From Flavobacteriaceae bacterium Ap0902 (GTDB lineage: Bacteria > Bacteroidota > Bacteroidia > Flavobacteriales > Weeksellaceae): DNA of 64,000 bases. Shown in pieces: positions 27,851-38,116 of the stretch (positions are counted from its first letter, which is position 1; each line of letters opens with the position of its first letter). The DNA lies in NCBI GenBank assembly GCA_009835005.1, contig WTFG01000007.1, positions 87,568 through 151,567 of the forward strand. Reading direction: 5' to 3'. The notes below the pieces were generated by a model. That model did not search any database and was not told the origin of the DNA. It saw nothing but the letters and a program-made list of their open reading frames with translations. Both the position numbers and the translations under genes were made by a program.

Positions 27851-30823
27851 TTATTTAGACAGTATTTCTGATTTTAATTTCTTGGCTTCATTCACAACCT
27901 CTGGGAAATCTTGGTAATTATTTATCACAGCATCTAGCGTGGTATTGGCTTGGTATAAATCTCCCAGTTTATAATAGTTATGAGCCATAATCACAAGCGC
28001 TTTACTTCCCCAATATTGCTGTTCTGCATAATTAGAGGCTAATTGGAATACGGTATCATTAGAAGCCTTAAAATTCTTTTCTTTATTTAAGAAAAACGCT
28101 TTGTAATATAAAGCCTCTGCCTTGATAGCATTAGAGCCAGAATTCTCTAGTTTCTCAAACGCCACTCTCGCTTGATCTAATTGATTAGAGGCGTATAAAC
28201 TTCTTGCTTTGGTAAGTTCTGCCTCTTGAATTACAGTTGGCTCATTTTTGGCATTAGATAAAACGTTTTCTGCCATATTCACAGCTTTATTATGCTGGTT
28301 TCTTTTGCTATAAAGTCTCATCAGATGAACCTCTGTAAATGTCTTATAAGAAGCATTATTAGTTACTTGATTTAAGTTCTCTAGTGTTAATAATGCTTCT
28401 GTTTCTCTATTTTGATTAATGTATAATTGTGACAGTCTTAATAAAGCATCTTCTTGATATTCATTTTTAGAAAGCGCCGCTTTGGTCAAAGGTTCTTCTG
28501 CCTTATCATAATCACCTAATTGATAGTAACTTTCTCCTAATCTATAGTTGGTAGCAGCGGAATAGGTAGAAGTTGGGTACTTCTGATTGAATGAATTAAA
28601 TAAATTTATTGCTTTCGTATAATCTTTCTCATCAAAAGCTTCATTGGCAGATGCATAAGCCAAAAGTTCTAATTCAGCTTGATCTACTTGATAATAACCA
28701 AGAGAATTCGCCCAACTTTCAAACGCATTGACATTGTTATTTTCTAAATAAATTCGCTTCACATTATCAATAGCATCCCGTGCGAGTTGCGTGTTGGGAT
28801 AACCCTCTGCGGCACTTTTGTAGGCGACTAATGCGTTTTCCGTATTACTTTGGTTGTTATAAATGACACCTTTCTGCATATTGGCTCTTGCTGCCATTTC
28901 AGAATTTCCATTTTTAATTAAATCATTTAAATTCTTTAAGGCTTGTTGTGTGCCGCCATTTTGTGTATAAGCCAATGCCAACTCGAATTTAGCCATATGA
29001 TAATAACTAGAAGTTGGATAGTCTCTAAGAAAATTTTCTAAAGATTGAATTTTATCTTCTTGCTTTCCTAAAATACCTAACGCCACGGCACTGTTATAAG
29101 CAGCCTCGTCAGAAACGGTGGGTTCCTGCGCAGCCAAATCACGATAAATTGTCAAGGCTTTTTGCGTCTGTTGTGCTCCAATATAAGCGTCTGCTAGGCG
29201 CAATCTGGCATCTGCTTTAAAGTTTCCTGGAGGATTAGACGCTAAATAAGTTTCAAAGTTTTGAATAGCCTGCGTGTATTGTCTCAATTTTAAATGCGTG
29301 TAGCCTAATTGATATTTAACCTCTTTTTTCTCTGGAAGGTTGAGCCTTGATTGATCAAATTGATTAAAATATTGTAATGCTTCTTGGTATTTGTTTTGTC
29401 TATAATTACTTTCTCCCAGCCAGAAGATAGATCTAGTCTTAATCTCTTCACTATTCCCTGTTTTAGAAGCAAGCGAAAAATAATCTGCAGCCTGATTGAT
29501 GTCACCATCCTTTACAAGGTTTACACCGTATAAAAATGCAGCCTCTTGCTCTGCATTGGATTGAATTTGGTTTTTTGGATTAATTGCAGCCAGCACTTCT
29601 AGCGCATTTTTATAATTCCCAGAAGAGATATAAGCATCTATTAAATAATTGTTAATCTCTGCCAGATATTTAGAATTTGGGAATACTTGCTCAAAGCTTT
29701 GTAAAACTTGTGGGGCTCCCAAAAAGGGGTTTCCAATCTCATAACTCAATTTCGCATAATTATAAAAAGCATCTTCTTGAATGGTTGTGTCAAAAGACAT
29801 TTCAGACGCAGACTTATAGGCTGTTAAAGCCTGCTGCTTTTGGTTGGTTTGTAGGTACGCATTTCCTAATTGATAATATGCCGTTTGTGCAAGTGCATTC
29901 TCTTCTTCTATAATTTTATTTAAAAGAGAAATCGCAGTTTCAAATTCACCTTTTTGATAATGAGCATACCCTAATTGATAATAATCTGCATTGGATTTTT
30001 TTCCTTGGTAATTTTCTAAATAAGGAATCGCCTCGTCATATTTCCTTCGTTGAAAATAACTTTCACCTACAATTTTAGAAACCTCTGATTGAATAAAAGG
30101 GTCATTATTACTCTCTAATAATTGTCTACCATCTGCAATTACCTTGTCATACTCCTTATTGTTAAATTCAATCTGAACGACATAAGGTAAAACCCTTGGC
30201 TCATATTCAGGATTTCGCACTTTTAAGGTGTCAAAATAGTTGAATGCTTTTTCAAAATTTTTTCGTGCATAATAGATATGTCCAGTATAGTAGGCTGCTG
30301 CATCTTGGTATTGTTCTGATTGTACCAATGGTTCCAGATATCTAAGGGCTTCGTCTGTTTTGTCATTCATAAACGCAGCATAGCCCAATTTAAACTGATA
30401 TTCATTGCGTTTGCGTTCTGGCAAATCATATAAGTCGCCTTTGCTCAAATATTCATAGGCTTTTTTATAGGCTCCATTTGTTAAGTAGAAACTCCCTAAT
30501 TCCCAATGTGCATTTTGCATATAAATACTGCGTGGATATTTCTTCTCAAAAGCAAGGAAACGCTCTTCTGCCCCTTGCTCGTTATTAACTAAATTCACCA
30601 AGGATGCATAGAATTCCGCCTCTTCACGCGTGTTGGGCGAAACATCTTTTCTGTCTAGAACTTTTTCAAATTTATCTTGAGAAGCCTTATATACCTCTGT
30701 TAGATAGAGATATTTGGCTTGTTTAAATTCCTTTAAATGATCAAAATTTATTTGTGATGACTGTGCCCATGTTATAGAAGATGCCACAGTGAATAGACCT
30801 AATACCAATGTTTTTTTTCGCAT
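27851..30823 (-). CDS. Large periplasmic tetratricopeptide-repeat protein
   Basis: About 990 residues, with a signal peptide (MRKKTLVLGLFTVASSITWA-Q) followed almost entirely by TPR-type helix pairs. Recurrent units include AYYQLGNAYLQTNQKQQAL, TNYRLGESYYQLGDYDKAE and KYQLGYTHLKLRQYTQAIQ. The start is set at ATG 30823; the open frame extends six codons further to a TTG at 30841, which would bury the signal peptide. TPR scaffolds of this size assemble partner proteins; the adjacent plug-less barrel is the obvious candidate. No enzymatic domain seen. Confidence 0.85.
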   Translation of the reverse strand: MRKKTLVLGLFTVASSITWAQSSQINFDHLKEFKQAKYLYLTEVYKASQDKFEKVLDRKDVSPNTREEAEFYASLVNLVNNEQGAEERFLAFEKKYPRSIYMQNAHWELGSFYLTNGAYKKAYEYLSKGDLYDLPERKRNEYQFKLGYAAFMNDKTDEALRYLEPLVQSEQYQDAAAYYTGHIYYARKNFEKAFNYFDTLKVRNPEYEPRVLPYVVQIEFNNKEYDKVIADGRQLLESNNDPFIQSEVSKIVGESYFQRRKYDEAIPYLENYQGKKSNADYYQLGYAHYQKGEFETAISLLNKIIEEENALAQTAYYQLGNAYLQTNQKQQALTAYKSASEMSFDTTIQEDAFYNYAKLSYEIGNPFLGAPQVLQSFEQVFPNSKYLAEINNYLIDAYISSGNYKNALEVLAAINPKNQIQSNAEQEAAFLYGVNLVKDGDINQAADYFSLASKTGNSEEIKTRSIFWLGESNYRQNKYQEALQYFNQFDQSRLNLPEKKEVKYQLGYTHLKLRQYTQAIQNFETYLASNPPGNFKADARLRLADAYIGAQQTQKALTIYRDLAAQEPTVSDEAAYNSAVALGILGKQEDKIQSLENFLRDYPTSSYYHMAKFELALAYTQNGGTQQALKNLNDLIKNGNSEMAARANMQKGVIYNNQSNTENALVAYKSAAEGYPNTQLARDAIDNVKRIYLENNNVNAFESWANSLGYYQVDQAELELLAYASANEAFDEKDYTKAINLFNSFNQKYPTSTYSAATNYRLGESYYQLGDYDKAEEPLTKAALSKNEYQEDALLRLSQLYINQNRETEALLTLENLNQVTNNASYKTFTEVHLMRLYSKRNQHNKAVNMAENVLSNAKNEPTVIQEAELTKARSLYASNQLDQARVAFEKLENSGSNAIKAEALYYKAFFLNKEKNFKASNDTVFQLASNYAEQQYWGSKALVIMAHNYYKLGDLYQANTTLDAVINNYQDFPEVVNEAKKLKSEILSK

Positions 30824-30985
30824 AGAAAAAGTTTGAATCAAAATTAATTAACTTCTTTATTTAACGTGCCATTCGGTAGCTAAATTGTGGCAAAATTACC
30901 TAAAATTAAGGGAATTATTACTTAGAATAACTTATCCTATTGTATTCCACTGCAATATAACTTTTCACAACGCAGAATATTTATT

Positions 30986-30993
30986 TATCTTTG
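30986..30993 (+). promoter_or_regulatory. Putative -7 element of thrS-infC-rpmI-rplT
   Basis: TATCTTTG matches TAnnTTTG, 18 nt before the thrS ATG. TTTC is found at the -33 position (30963-30966, 19-nt spacing), one base off consensus. Confidence 0.6.
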
Positions 30994-31011
30994 TATTTCT
31001 AAAATTTTTTT

Positions 31012-32943
31012 ATGGTAAATATCACACTTCCCGACGGCAGTGTTCGATCGTATGAACATGCTGTTACGGCTATGGATGTGGCAAAGGACATTAGCGAGGG
31101 CTTAGCCAGAAACGTTATATCTGCATTGGTAAATGAACAACAGGTAGAAACTTCTACCCCGATTACAACAGACGCTACCTTAACCCTATTAACCTGGAAT
31201 GATGATTTGGGCAAGAGGGCTTTTTGGCATTCATCTGCTCACTTGTTAGCACAGGCCATCTTAGAGTTCTTTCCGAATGCCAAATTGACCATAGGACCTC
31301 CTATAGAAAATGGCTTTTACTATGATGTAGATTTTGGCAAAGATAGCATCTCAGAAAAAGATTTTGAGAAGATAGAAAAGAAAATGCTAGAAAATGCGAA
31401 AAAGAAAAGCACTTTTAATCTATATCCAGTTTCTAAAAAAGAAGCGTTAGAAGTCTATAAAAATAATCCATTCAAAACAGAATTGATAGAAAATCTAGAG
31501 GATGGGACTATCACATTTTGTACGCATGATGATTTTACAGATTTATGTAGAGGTGGACATATTCCCAATACCTCTTTGGTAAAGGCAGTGAAGATATTAA
31601 ATGCTGCAGGTGCCTATTGGAGAGGAGATGAGCATAACCCTCAGTTGACAAGGGTTTATGGTATTTCATTTCCTAAACAGAAGGAATTAAAAGAATATTT
31701 ACATAACCTAGAGGAGGCTAAAAAGAGAGACCATAGAAAATTAGGTAAAGAATTAGGTATTTTTACTTTTTCTGAAAAAGTAGGAGCAGGGCTTCCTTTA
31801 TGGTTGCCTAAAGGGGCGGCATTGCGTTCTAAATTAGAGAACTTTTTAAAACGTGCGCAGCAAAAAGCAGGGTACGAAATGGTAATTACACCGCATATAG
31901 GTCATAAAGATTTATATGTAACTTCTGGTCATTATGAGAAATACGGAGAAGACAGTTTTCAACCCATAAAAACACCGAACGAGGGCGAAGAGTTTTTATT
32001 AAAGCCCATGAACTGTCCGCACCATTGTGAGATATTTAAATCTCAACAATGGTCTTATAGAGATTTACCTAAACGGTTTGCAGAATTTGGTACGGTGTAT
32101 CGCTATGAGCAAAGTGGTGAACTGCACGGGCTTACAAGAGTTCGCGGTTTTACTCAAGATGATGCGCATTTATTCTGTACGCCTAACCAATTACTAGATG
32201 AGTTTAAGAAAGTAATTGATTTGGTTCTCTATGTCTTTGGTAATTTAGGGTTTGAGAATTTTACGGCTCAAATTTCATTAAGAGATCCAAATGACAAAGA
32301 AAAGTATATAGGAACTGATGAGAATTGGGAAAAAGCGGAGAGTGCAATTATAGAGGCTGCTAAAGATAAAAATCTACAAACCGTTGTAGAATATGGCGAG
32401 GCTGCTTTTTATGGTCCAAAACTAGACTTTATGGTGAAGGATGCATTAGGTAGAAGTTGGCAATTAGGGACCATCCAAGTAGATTACAATCTTCCAGAAA
32501 GGTTTGATTTAACTTACATAGGATCAGATGGAGAGAAACATCGTCCTGTGATGATTCATAGAGCTCCATTTGGTTCTATGGAAAGGTTTATAGCGATTTT
32601 ACTAGAGCACACTGCTGGGAATTTACCTTTATGGTTGTCCCCAGAACAGTTCATTATTCTTCCGATTAGTGATAAGTATGTGGATTACAGTAAAAAAGTT
32701 TTAAATTCCATAGAAAATTCCGATATTAGCGGCGTGATAGATGAAAGGTCTGAAAAGACTGGACGGAAAATTAGAGATGCAGAAATGTCCAAGATTCCAT
32801 ACATGTTGATTGTAGGAGAAAAGGAAGAAGAATCAGGCATGGTTTCTGTAAGAAAACATGGAGAAGGTGACTTAGGAACTTTCACTATTCAAGACTTCAA
32901 GCAAATGCTTGAAAAAGAATTAGAGTTTAACCAAAACATATAA
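31012..32943 (+). CDS. thrS: Threonyl-tRNA synthetase
   Basis: Class II synthetase charging tRNA-Thr. The 643 residues show the TGS domain (INI-type opening, 1-60), the editing domain with [11 protein letters not shown] (zinc/editing histidines) and CRGGHIPNT, and the catalytic core. The core has motif 2 ([20 protein letters not shown]), the zinc ligand cysteine in [10 protein letters not shown], motif 3 ([18 protein letters not shown]), and the anticodon-binding domain at the end. First gene of thrS-infC-rpmI-rplT. Confidence 0.97.
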   Translation: MVNITLPDGSVRSYEHAVTAMDVAKDISEGLARNVISALVNEQQVETSTPITTDATLTLLTWNDDLGKRAFWHSSAHLLAQAILEFFPNAKLTIGPPIENGFYYDVDFGKDSISEKDFEKIEKKMLENAKKKSTFNLYPVSKKEALEVYKNNPFKTELIENLEDGTITFCTHDDFTDLCRGGHIPNTSLVKAVKILNAAGAYWRGDEHNPQLTRVYGISFPKQKELKEYLHNLEEAKKRDHRKLGKELGIFTFSEKVGAGLPLWLPKGAALRSKLENFLKRAQQKAGYEMVITPHIGHKDLYVTSGHYEKYGEDSFQPIKTPNEGEEFLLKPMNCPHHCEIFKSQQWSYRDLPKRFAEFGTVYRYEQSGELHGLTRVRGFTQDDAHLFCTPNQLLDEFKKVIDLVLYVFGNLGFENFTAQISLRDPNDKEKYIGTDENWEKAESAIIEAAKDKNLQTVVEYGEAAFYGPKLDFMVKDALGRSWQLGTIQVDYNLPERFDLTYIGSDGEKHRPVMIHRAPFGSMERFIAILLEHTAGNLPLWLSPEQFIILPISDKYVDYSKKVLNSIENSDISGVIDERSEKTGRKIRDAEMSKIPYMLIVGEKEEESGMVSVRKHGEGDLGTFTIQDFKQMLEKELEFNQNI

Positions 32944-33504
32944 ATTATCGCAATAAGAAGACGTGGTGGATACCGGCCGCCAAGAAGACAACAGGAAGAC
33001 CAACACAAAATCAACGAGAAAATTAGAGTTCCGGAGGTACGTGTTGTAGGAGATGTCGATGACATCAAGATAGGGATATATCCTACCAAAAAGGCTCTGG
33101 AAATGGCAGATGAATATAATTTGGATTTGGTCCTGATTACAGAAAATGCGAATCCACCCGTTGCCAAAATTCTTGATTATAAGAAGTTTCTCTATGATGA
33201 AAAGAAAAGGCAAAAGGAAATGAAAGCCAAGCAAACCAAAGTTACGATTAAAGAAGTTAGGTTTGGTCCTAACACAGATGATCATGACTATGAGTTTAAA
33301 AAACGCCATGCCGAAAGTTTCTTAAAAGACGGTTCTAAATTAAAGGCTTATGTTTTCTTTAAAGGTAGATCTATTGTGTTTAAAGATCAGGGCGAAATTT
33401 TATTATTAAGATTAGCGCAAGACCTAGAAGAAGTGGGTAAGGTAGAGCAGATGCCCAAGTTAGAAGGTAAGCGCATGATAATGATGATGGCTCCTAAAAA
33501 ATAA
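32944..33504 (+). CDS. infC: Translation initiation factor IF-3 with ATT start codon
   Basis: IF-3 binds the 30S subunit and rejects non-canonical start codons. The frame is open from the thrS stop (TAA at 32941) and reads [13 protein letters not shown], then [16 protein letters not shown] and [14 protein letters not shown], all IF-3 N-domain sequence that precedes the first in-frame ATG at 33103. No ATG, GTG or TTG lies between. Translation must therefore start at ATT 32944 (or ATC 32947), as in E. coli infC, where IF-3 represses its own AUU-started mRNA. The C-domain [20 protein letters not shown] and closing MMAPKK are present; 186 residues in all. Confidence 0.93.
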   Translation: MIAIRRRGGYRPPRRQQEDQHKINEKIRVPEVRVVGDVDDIKIGIYPTKKALEMADEYNLDLVLITENANPPVAKILDYKKFLYDEKKRQKEMKAKQTKVTIKEVRFGPNTDDHDYEFKKRHAESFLKDGSKLKAYVFFKGRSIVFKDQGEILLLRLAQDLEEVGKVEQMPKLEGKRMIMMMAPKK

Positions 33505-33654
33505 AGTAAGTTTACTTACCTATTACTATAAAACTCTAGATAGAGGATAGAGATTTACTTCTCATCTGAGAAATTTAAAGTTTTTAAGACTGAAAGAGAT
33601 TGTAATTTCTTTCATTAATAAAAAGAATCAGTTCAATTATAAAAATAGATTAAG
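33505..33654 (+). other. 150-nt infC-rpmI leader with small hairpins
   Basis: No coding sequence. Two weak hairpins are visible: TTCTCA-TC-TGAGAA (33559-33572) and TGAAAGA / TCTTTCA (33591-33614). The length is unusual for this compact operon; it may carry translational control of rpmI-rplT, but no promoter or T-run is evident. Confidence 0.35.
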
Positions 33655-33852
33655 ATGCCAAAGCAAAAAACAAAGGCTGGAGCGAAAAAGCGTTTCAAGT
33701 TAACAGGAACAGGAAAAATTAAACGTAAACACGCTTTTAAAAGCCACATTCTTACAAAAAAAGAAAACAAGCAAAAGAGAAATCTAACTAAAACTACACT
33801 TGTGTCTAAAGCAGACGAAAGAAGTGTAAAACAACAATTAGGATTAAGATAA
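33655..33852 (+). CDS. rpmI: 50S ribosomal protein L35
   Basis: A 65-residue, very basic protein opening [20 protein letters not shown] and containing [14 protein letters not shown], the L35 signature. It lies between infC and rplT in the conserved order. Confidence 0.97.
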   Translation: MPKQKTKAGAKKRFKLTGTGKIKRKHAFKSHILTKKENKQKRNLTKTTLVSKADERSVKQQLGLR

Positions 33853-33920
33853 ATATTTTATTGCCTTTAATTAAGGCGTACTATAAATAAATTAATCGGT
33901 TTATTAATAAGTATTAACCC

Positions 33921-33962
33921 GGCCGACGGCTCATAAAAAGAGATGAAAATCCGCCCACGGTC
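33921..33962 (+). ncRNA. GC-rich structured leader in front of rplT (candidate L20 autoregulatory element)
   Basis: In an AT-rich 124-nt gap, bases 33918-33962 are strikingly GC-rich and can fold: GGCCG (33921-33925) with CGGTC (33958-33962), CGG (33927-33929) with CCG (33951-33953), and an apical CTC/GAG pair around ATAAAAA (or alternatively TCAT/ATGA). Unpaired A and CCCA form an asymmetric internal loop. The structure ends 14 nt before the rplT ATG. L20 of other bacteria represses its operon by binding an mRNA mimic of its 23S site; this role here is inferred. Confidence 0.5.
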
Positions 33963-33976
33963 AAAAAATTAAAATT

Positions 33977-34321
33977 ATGCCAAGATCAGTAAATTCAGTA
34001 GCGTCAAGAAGACGTAGAAAAAAAGTAATTAAGCAGGCCAAAGGATACTTTGGTAGACGTAAAAACGTTTGGACAGTTGCAAAGAATGCAGTAGAAAAAG
34101 CGATGACTTATGCATACCGTGATAGAAGACAGAAGAAAAGAAACTTCCGTGCTCTATGGATTATGCGTATTAATGCAGGTGCGCGTCAACATGGGATGAC
34201 ATATAGTCAATTCATGGGGTCTGTGAAAAAGAATAACATTGAATTAAACCGTAAAGTTTTAGCAGATTTAGCGTTAAACCACCCGGAAGCATTCAAAGCA
34301 GTTGTAGATCAAGTTAAATAA
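33977..34321 (+). CDS. rplT: 50S ribosomal protein L20
   Basis: A 114-residue basic protein. The opening [20 protein letters not shown], then [20 protein letters not shown], and [15 protein letters not shown] are family signatures. L20 is an early 50S assembly protein and, in known cases, autogenous repressor of its operon. Last gene of the thrS operon, followed by a strong terminator. Confidence 0.98.
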   Translation: MPRSVNSVASRRRRKKVIKQAKGYFGRRKNVWTVAKNAVEKAMTYAYRDRRQKKRNFRALWIMRINAGARQHGMTYSQFMGSVKKNNIELNRKVLADLALNHPEAFKAVVDQVK

Positions 34322-34343
34322 ATAAAATCAATTGAACTGATTT

Positions 34344-34381
34344 AAAAAAGGAGCATTTTTGTAAGAAAATGCTCCTTTTTG
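34344..34381. terminator. Bidirectional terminator between rplT and engB
   Basis: Perfect stem GGAGCATTTT / AAAATGCTCC (34350-34375) with a 6-nt loop, flanked by AAAAAA on the left and TTTTT on the right; lies between convergent genes. Confidence 0.92.
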
Positions 34382-34402
34382 ATTTTATAAAGAAATGGTA
34401 AG

Positions 34403-35020
34403 CTAGTCTTTTTTGAAAACGTCTTCTAATTGTTGATTATAAACCCCAATATCATGAAGGATATTCTCCGCTCCAATTTTAGAGGTTGCAGAAGTAGTAT
34501 AAAAAGGTGGAAGTTCTGCCCAAGTTTTTAACATTTCATTTTTATACTTCATTAAATTTTTCCCCAATTTAGCAGAATTTATTTTGTCTATTTTGGTCAT
34601 AACTATAGAAAATGGAATTTGACTTTCGCCTAAAAATTCCATGAAAGAAAGATCATTTTTTTGTGGTTCATGTCTGCTATCTACAAGAACAAAAACGTTG
34701 ACCAAATTCTTTCTATTCAAGATATAACTTTCTATCATTTGCCCAAATTTGGCTCTATCCTTTCTAGAAACTTTGGCATATCCATAGCCTGGTAAATCTA
34801 CTAGATACCAACTTTCATTAATTAAAAAATGATTAATTAACTGGGTTTTGCCTGGAGTGGAGGAGGTTTTGGCTAACTTTTTATTATTTACCAGCATATT
34901 GATGACAGAGGATTTTCCCACGTTAGAACGACCTATAAAAGCATATTCTGGCATGATGGGCTCTGGACATTTTCTCCAATCTGTGTTACTTTCTACAAAT
35001 ACGGCTGATTTAATCTTCAT
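34403..35020 (-). CDS. engB: Ribosome biogenesis GTPase EngB (YsxC/YihA)
   Basis: GTPase for late 50S assembly. The 205-residue protein has [14 protein letters not shown] (G1), STPGKT (G2), [11 protein letters not shown] (G3), TKIDK (G4) and TSATSKIG (G5). I place the start at ATG 35020, which overlaps the stop of the upstream hydrolase by one base (TAATG) and gives the family N-terminus [14 protein letters not shown]; a longer frame to 35050 would read over that gene. Confidence 0.96.
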   Translation of the reverse strand: MKIKSAVFVESNTDWRKCPEPIMPEYAFIGRSNVGKSSVINMLVNNKKLAKTSSTPGKTQLINHFLINESWYLVDLPGYGYAKVSRKDRAKFGQMIESYILNRKNLVNVFVLVDSRHEPQKNDLSFMEFLGESQIPFSIVMTKIDKINSAKLGKNLMKYKNEMLKTWAELPPFYTTSATSKIGAENILHDIGVYNQQLEDVFKKD

Positions 35021-35790
35021 TATGATTTTGTAATCATTGGGTTCAACCATTCAAATAAGAGTTCATTGAATAAGTCTGGGTGCTCCATCATTGGAGCATG
35101 ACCACATTTGTCTATCCAGTGCAGCGTAGCGTTTGGTAATCCCTCATTAAATTCTATAGCAACTTCTGGCGGCGTAACAATGTCTTGCTTCCCCCAAATG
35201 AGTAATACTGGAGTCGTGATATGATCTAATTGATCCCTCATGTTATGTTTAATCGCACTTCTTGCAATATATAAAGTTTTAATTGCCTTTTTCTTATCAT
35301 TAACTGTTTCAAAGACCTCATCTACGATTTCTTTTGTAGCCACTTTTGGGTCGTAAAACACTTCTTCTGCTTTGCGTTTAACATACTCATAACTACCCCT
35401 CTTAGGGAAGGTTTCTCCAAAAGACTTTTCATATAATCCAGAACTTCCTGTAAGGACTAAACTATGCACTAATTCTGGGTAATCTGAAGTTGTAACCAAA
35501 CCCACATGTCCACCTAAAGAATTACCAACCAATGTTGCTGGTTCTTGGACTACTTCTTTTAAAAAGTTAGTAACAAATTTAGAAATATTACTTACATTGG
35601 TACTGATAATGGGCAGATCTAGAATGGGTAATTCTGGTGCGTACACCTTATAGCCTTTAGAAGAAAAATATTTGGTTAAAGCATCAAAGTTACTTAATCC
35701 CCCCATTAAACCATGTAATAAAACAATGGGATGACCTTCACCTTCTTCTATATAATTATATTTCTTTTGCTTTTTGATGTTGAAGCGCAT
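35020..35790 (-). CDS. Alpha/beta-hydrolase
   Basis: A serine hydrolase of about 256 residues with the oxyanion segment VLLHGLMGG, nucleophile elbow GNSLGG, acid [10 protein letters not shown] and base histidine in [10 protein letters not shown], i.e. a complete triad. Substrate is unknown. The frame is open to a GTG at 35829, but ATG 35790 is preferred because a TATTTTTG promoter element (35811-35818) lies 20 nt upstream of it and would otherwise sit inside the gene. Translationally coupled to engB. Confidence 0.85.
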   Translation of the reverse strand: MRFNIKKQKKYNYIEEGEGHPIVLLHGLMGGLSNFDALTKYFSSKGYKVYAPELPILDLPIISTNVSNISKFVTNFLKEVVQEPATLVGNSLGGHVGLVTTSDYPELVHSLVLTGSSGLYEKSFGETFPKRGSYEYVKRKAEEVFYDPKVATKEIVDEVFETVNDKKKAIKTLYIARSAIKHNMRDQLDHITTPVLLIWGKQDIVTPPEVAIEFNEGLPNATLHWIDKCGHAPMMEHPDLFNELLFEWLNPMITKS

Positions 35791-35810
35791 GCAAATTTCT
35801 TTTGATTGTA

Positions 35811-35818
35811 CAAAAATA
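35811..35818 (-). promoter_or_regulatory. Putative -7 element of the hydrolase-engB unit
   Basis: Minus strand reads TATTTTTG, matching TAnnTTTG, 20 nt before ATG 35790; no good -33 element at 19 nt. Confidence 0.4.
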
Positions 35819-35871
35819 CGATATTTCACTAAAAATATTTGGATTAAAAAGCACTTAATGCATAATAAACT

Positions 35872-36762
35872 TTATGAGTTGGTGTAGCCAAATCTTTTTA
35901 GTTCATTATCATTCTTTCTCCAATTTTTCTTAACTCTAACAAATAGTTTTAGGAATATCTTTTTATTAAAGAATTTCTCCAAATCCTCTCTAGCTTCCTT
36001 GCCAACCTTAGTTAGAGACTGTCCTTTATGTCCAATAATTATTCCTTTTTGTGATTCTCTTTCCACGAATATGTCTGCGTCTATTTTGATGATATCTGGC
36101 TCTTCTAGAAAACGTTGGGTAACTACTTCTACCGCATAAGGGATTTCCTTTTGATAATTCTCTAGGATTTTCTCTCTGATAGTTTCGTTGATTATAAATC
36201 TTTCGGACTTGTCTGTTAATTGATCCTTTGGATAATATAATGGACCTTCTGGTAATAATTCTTTGATTTTTTCTACCAAGAAATTGGTGTTGAATCCACT
36301 CAAAGCGGAAATAGGTAAAATTTCTGCATTCGGTAATTGCTTGTGCCAATAGTCCACTAATCCTTCTACTTTTTCTTGGCTTATGGTATCAATTTTATTT
36401 ATCAATAGAAGAAGCGGAACCTCTATTTTTTTTAATTTCTCGTTGAAATCCTCATTGATTAAACCTTCATCTGTGGGTTCAACCACCATTAATAGAATAT
36501 CAGCATCTTTGAATGCCTCATCCACAAAACCCATCATTTTATTTTGAAGTTCGTAGGCTGGATTTAAAATCCCTGGGGTATCAGAAAATATTATTTGATA
36601 TTCATCCGTAGTTACAATCCCTAAAATTCTATGTCTTGTTGTTTGCACTTTATTGGTGATAATAGATAATCTCTCACCCACCAATTGATTCATCAATGTA
36701 GATTTCCCGACATTGGGGTTTCCAATTATATTTACAAATCCTGATTTAAAATTTTCTTTCAT
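35872..36762 (-). CDS. era: GTPase Era
   Basis: 16S rRNA-binding GTPase for 30S maturation. In 296 residues: G1 GNPNVGKST at 14-22, G3 DTPGI, G4 NKID and SALSG, then a C-terminal KH domain with GIIIGHKGQSLTKVGKEARE. Its ATG lies 2 nt downstream of the broken kinase gene on the same strand, so it may have depended on that transcript; no TAnnTTTG is seen in the short gap. Confidence 0.96.
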   Translation of the reverse strand: MKENFKSGFVNIIGNPNVGKSTLMNQLVGERLSIITNKVQTTRHRILGIVTTDEYQIIFSDTPGILNPAYELQNKMMGFVDEAFKDADILLMVVEPTDEGLINEDFNEKLKKIEVPLLLLINKIDTISQEKVEGLVDYWHKQLPNAEILPISALSGFNTNFLVEKIKELLPEGPLYYPKDQLTDKSERFIINETIREKILENYQKEIPYAVEVVTQRFLEEPDIIKIDADIFVERESQKGIIIGHKGQSLTKVGKEAREDLEKFFNKKIFLKLFVRVKKNWRKNDNELKRFGYTNS

Positions 36763-36764
36763 AA

Positions 36765-38022
36765 TTAAACTTCATTAATAGGTAAAGTTATAACAAATGT
36801 AGTACCTACAGTTCTATTATTTCTAAAAGTTATGGTTCCCTGATAACTTTCCATAATTTTCTTAACCATCGGCAAACCAATTCCAGAACCAGATGATTTT
36901 GTGGTAAACTTTGGAATAAAAAGTTTATCCTTATAATCATCCATAACACCAATACCATTATCCTTCATTGTAATCTGCAAAATTTTATCCACTTTTGTAA
37001 TGGTCACGTCAATTTGTGCTTTTCTATGATGCGGAATGGCCTGGAATGCATTTTTCACAATATTGGTGATGACCCGCACCAGAGAGGATTCATCTATGAT
37101 GAGATAGATAGGTTCTTCTGGCGCATTGAAGTTAATATATTCTTCATCAAAAATAGATAGACTTTTGCAAATCACTTGCGTTAAGTCTATCTTGGTATCA
37201 TGGCGACTTGGTAGATTGGCAAACTCAGAAAAAGCAGACACTATTGTATTTAATGAATCTATTTGTTTTAAAAGCCCTTTGGATAATTCGTCAACTCTTT
37301 CATGGGCATTATTAGCAGTTGGATCATAACGGCGTTGAAAGTTTTGAATTAATAAACGCATAGGTGTGAGTGGGTTTTTAATTTCATGAGCCACTTGTTT
37401 TGCGAAATGCTATGGTAGTTCACCACGCTAATAAGATAGCCAGAGATACAGCGATCACGTTACCTATGACAAGGTTCTTGTACAAATCAAATATTTTGCT
37501 ACTAATAATGCTCTGATCTTGAACAAATGGAATACCTAGAATGGCAGAAGGTTCTTGATTATCATTATAAAGATAGCTATAAGATTTTAGATATGGCTGT
37601 TCATTGATTGCCTTGGGTACTTTGATGTTATCATGCGTAGTGGTAATAGCTGCCAAATCATTTTTATGGATAGATTTTTCTACTTGGGATAGATCTGGAT
37701 TAGAAGATGTTAAAAGTAATCCTTCTAAGTCATAAACATCTATTTGGATGTCTTGTATGGCAGAGGATTCTGGAACTTTGTTTTTAAATATTGTATATAG
37801 ATCGTCCCTAGAGGTTTCCTGGTTTTTCTTTGACAGTTGTCTTTCTAAGGCTGTTTTTATATTCTGTTCTTTACGGTTTAGGGTATTGGTATAGAACGTT
37901 TCTGTGGTGTTTTTAAAATGAAAGAAAGTGATTAGTCCTGTGGTGATGCCTGTAAAAAGAATCAAAATAAAAATAATGATGAACAAGCGGATGTTGATAG
38001 GTAAGTTATCAAAAACTTTCAT
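36765..38022 (-). pseudogene. Sensor histidine kinase, disrupted by internal deletion
   Basis: Degenerate paralogue of the intact kinase next door. The first part (38022-37420) has a membrane segment, a periplasmic sensor domain and the start of the second membrane segment, ending LAILLAW-stop. The second part (37394-36765) resumes in another frame at AKQVAHEIKNPLTPM, the H-box, and runs through an intact ATPase domain (NAFQAIP, DNGIGV, GSGIGLPMVKK). By comparison with residues 201-270 of the intact copy, about 68 codons (rest of the membrane segment, HAMP, start of the dimerisation helix) are missing and the frame is shifted. The catalytic motifs are untouched, so the loss looks recent. Confidence 0.85.
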
Positions 38023-38116
38023 TAATAGGGAGGTCTGTTTATTTAAAATGATGGGATTAGATTTAAGGGATGAGTTTTAAAATTTTGTAATGGGAAGATT
38101 CAAAAGTGTCATATCT

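Noticed and set aside
33103..33504. Short infC starting at the first ATG
   Set aside because: Conserved IF-3 sequence continues 53 codons upstream to the thrS stop, so this start would remove the IF-3 N-terminus.
35021..35050. Ten-codon N-terminal extension of engB
   Set aside because: It overlaps the end of the hydrolase gene; the TAATG junction at 35020 gives the family start.
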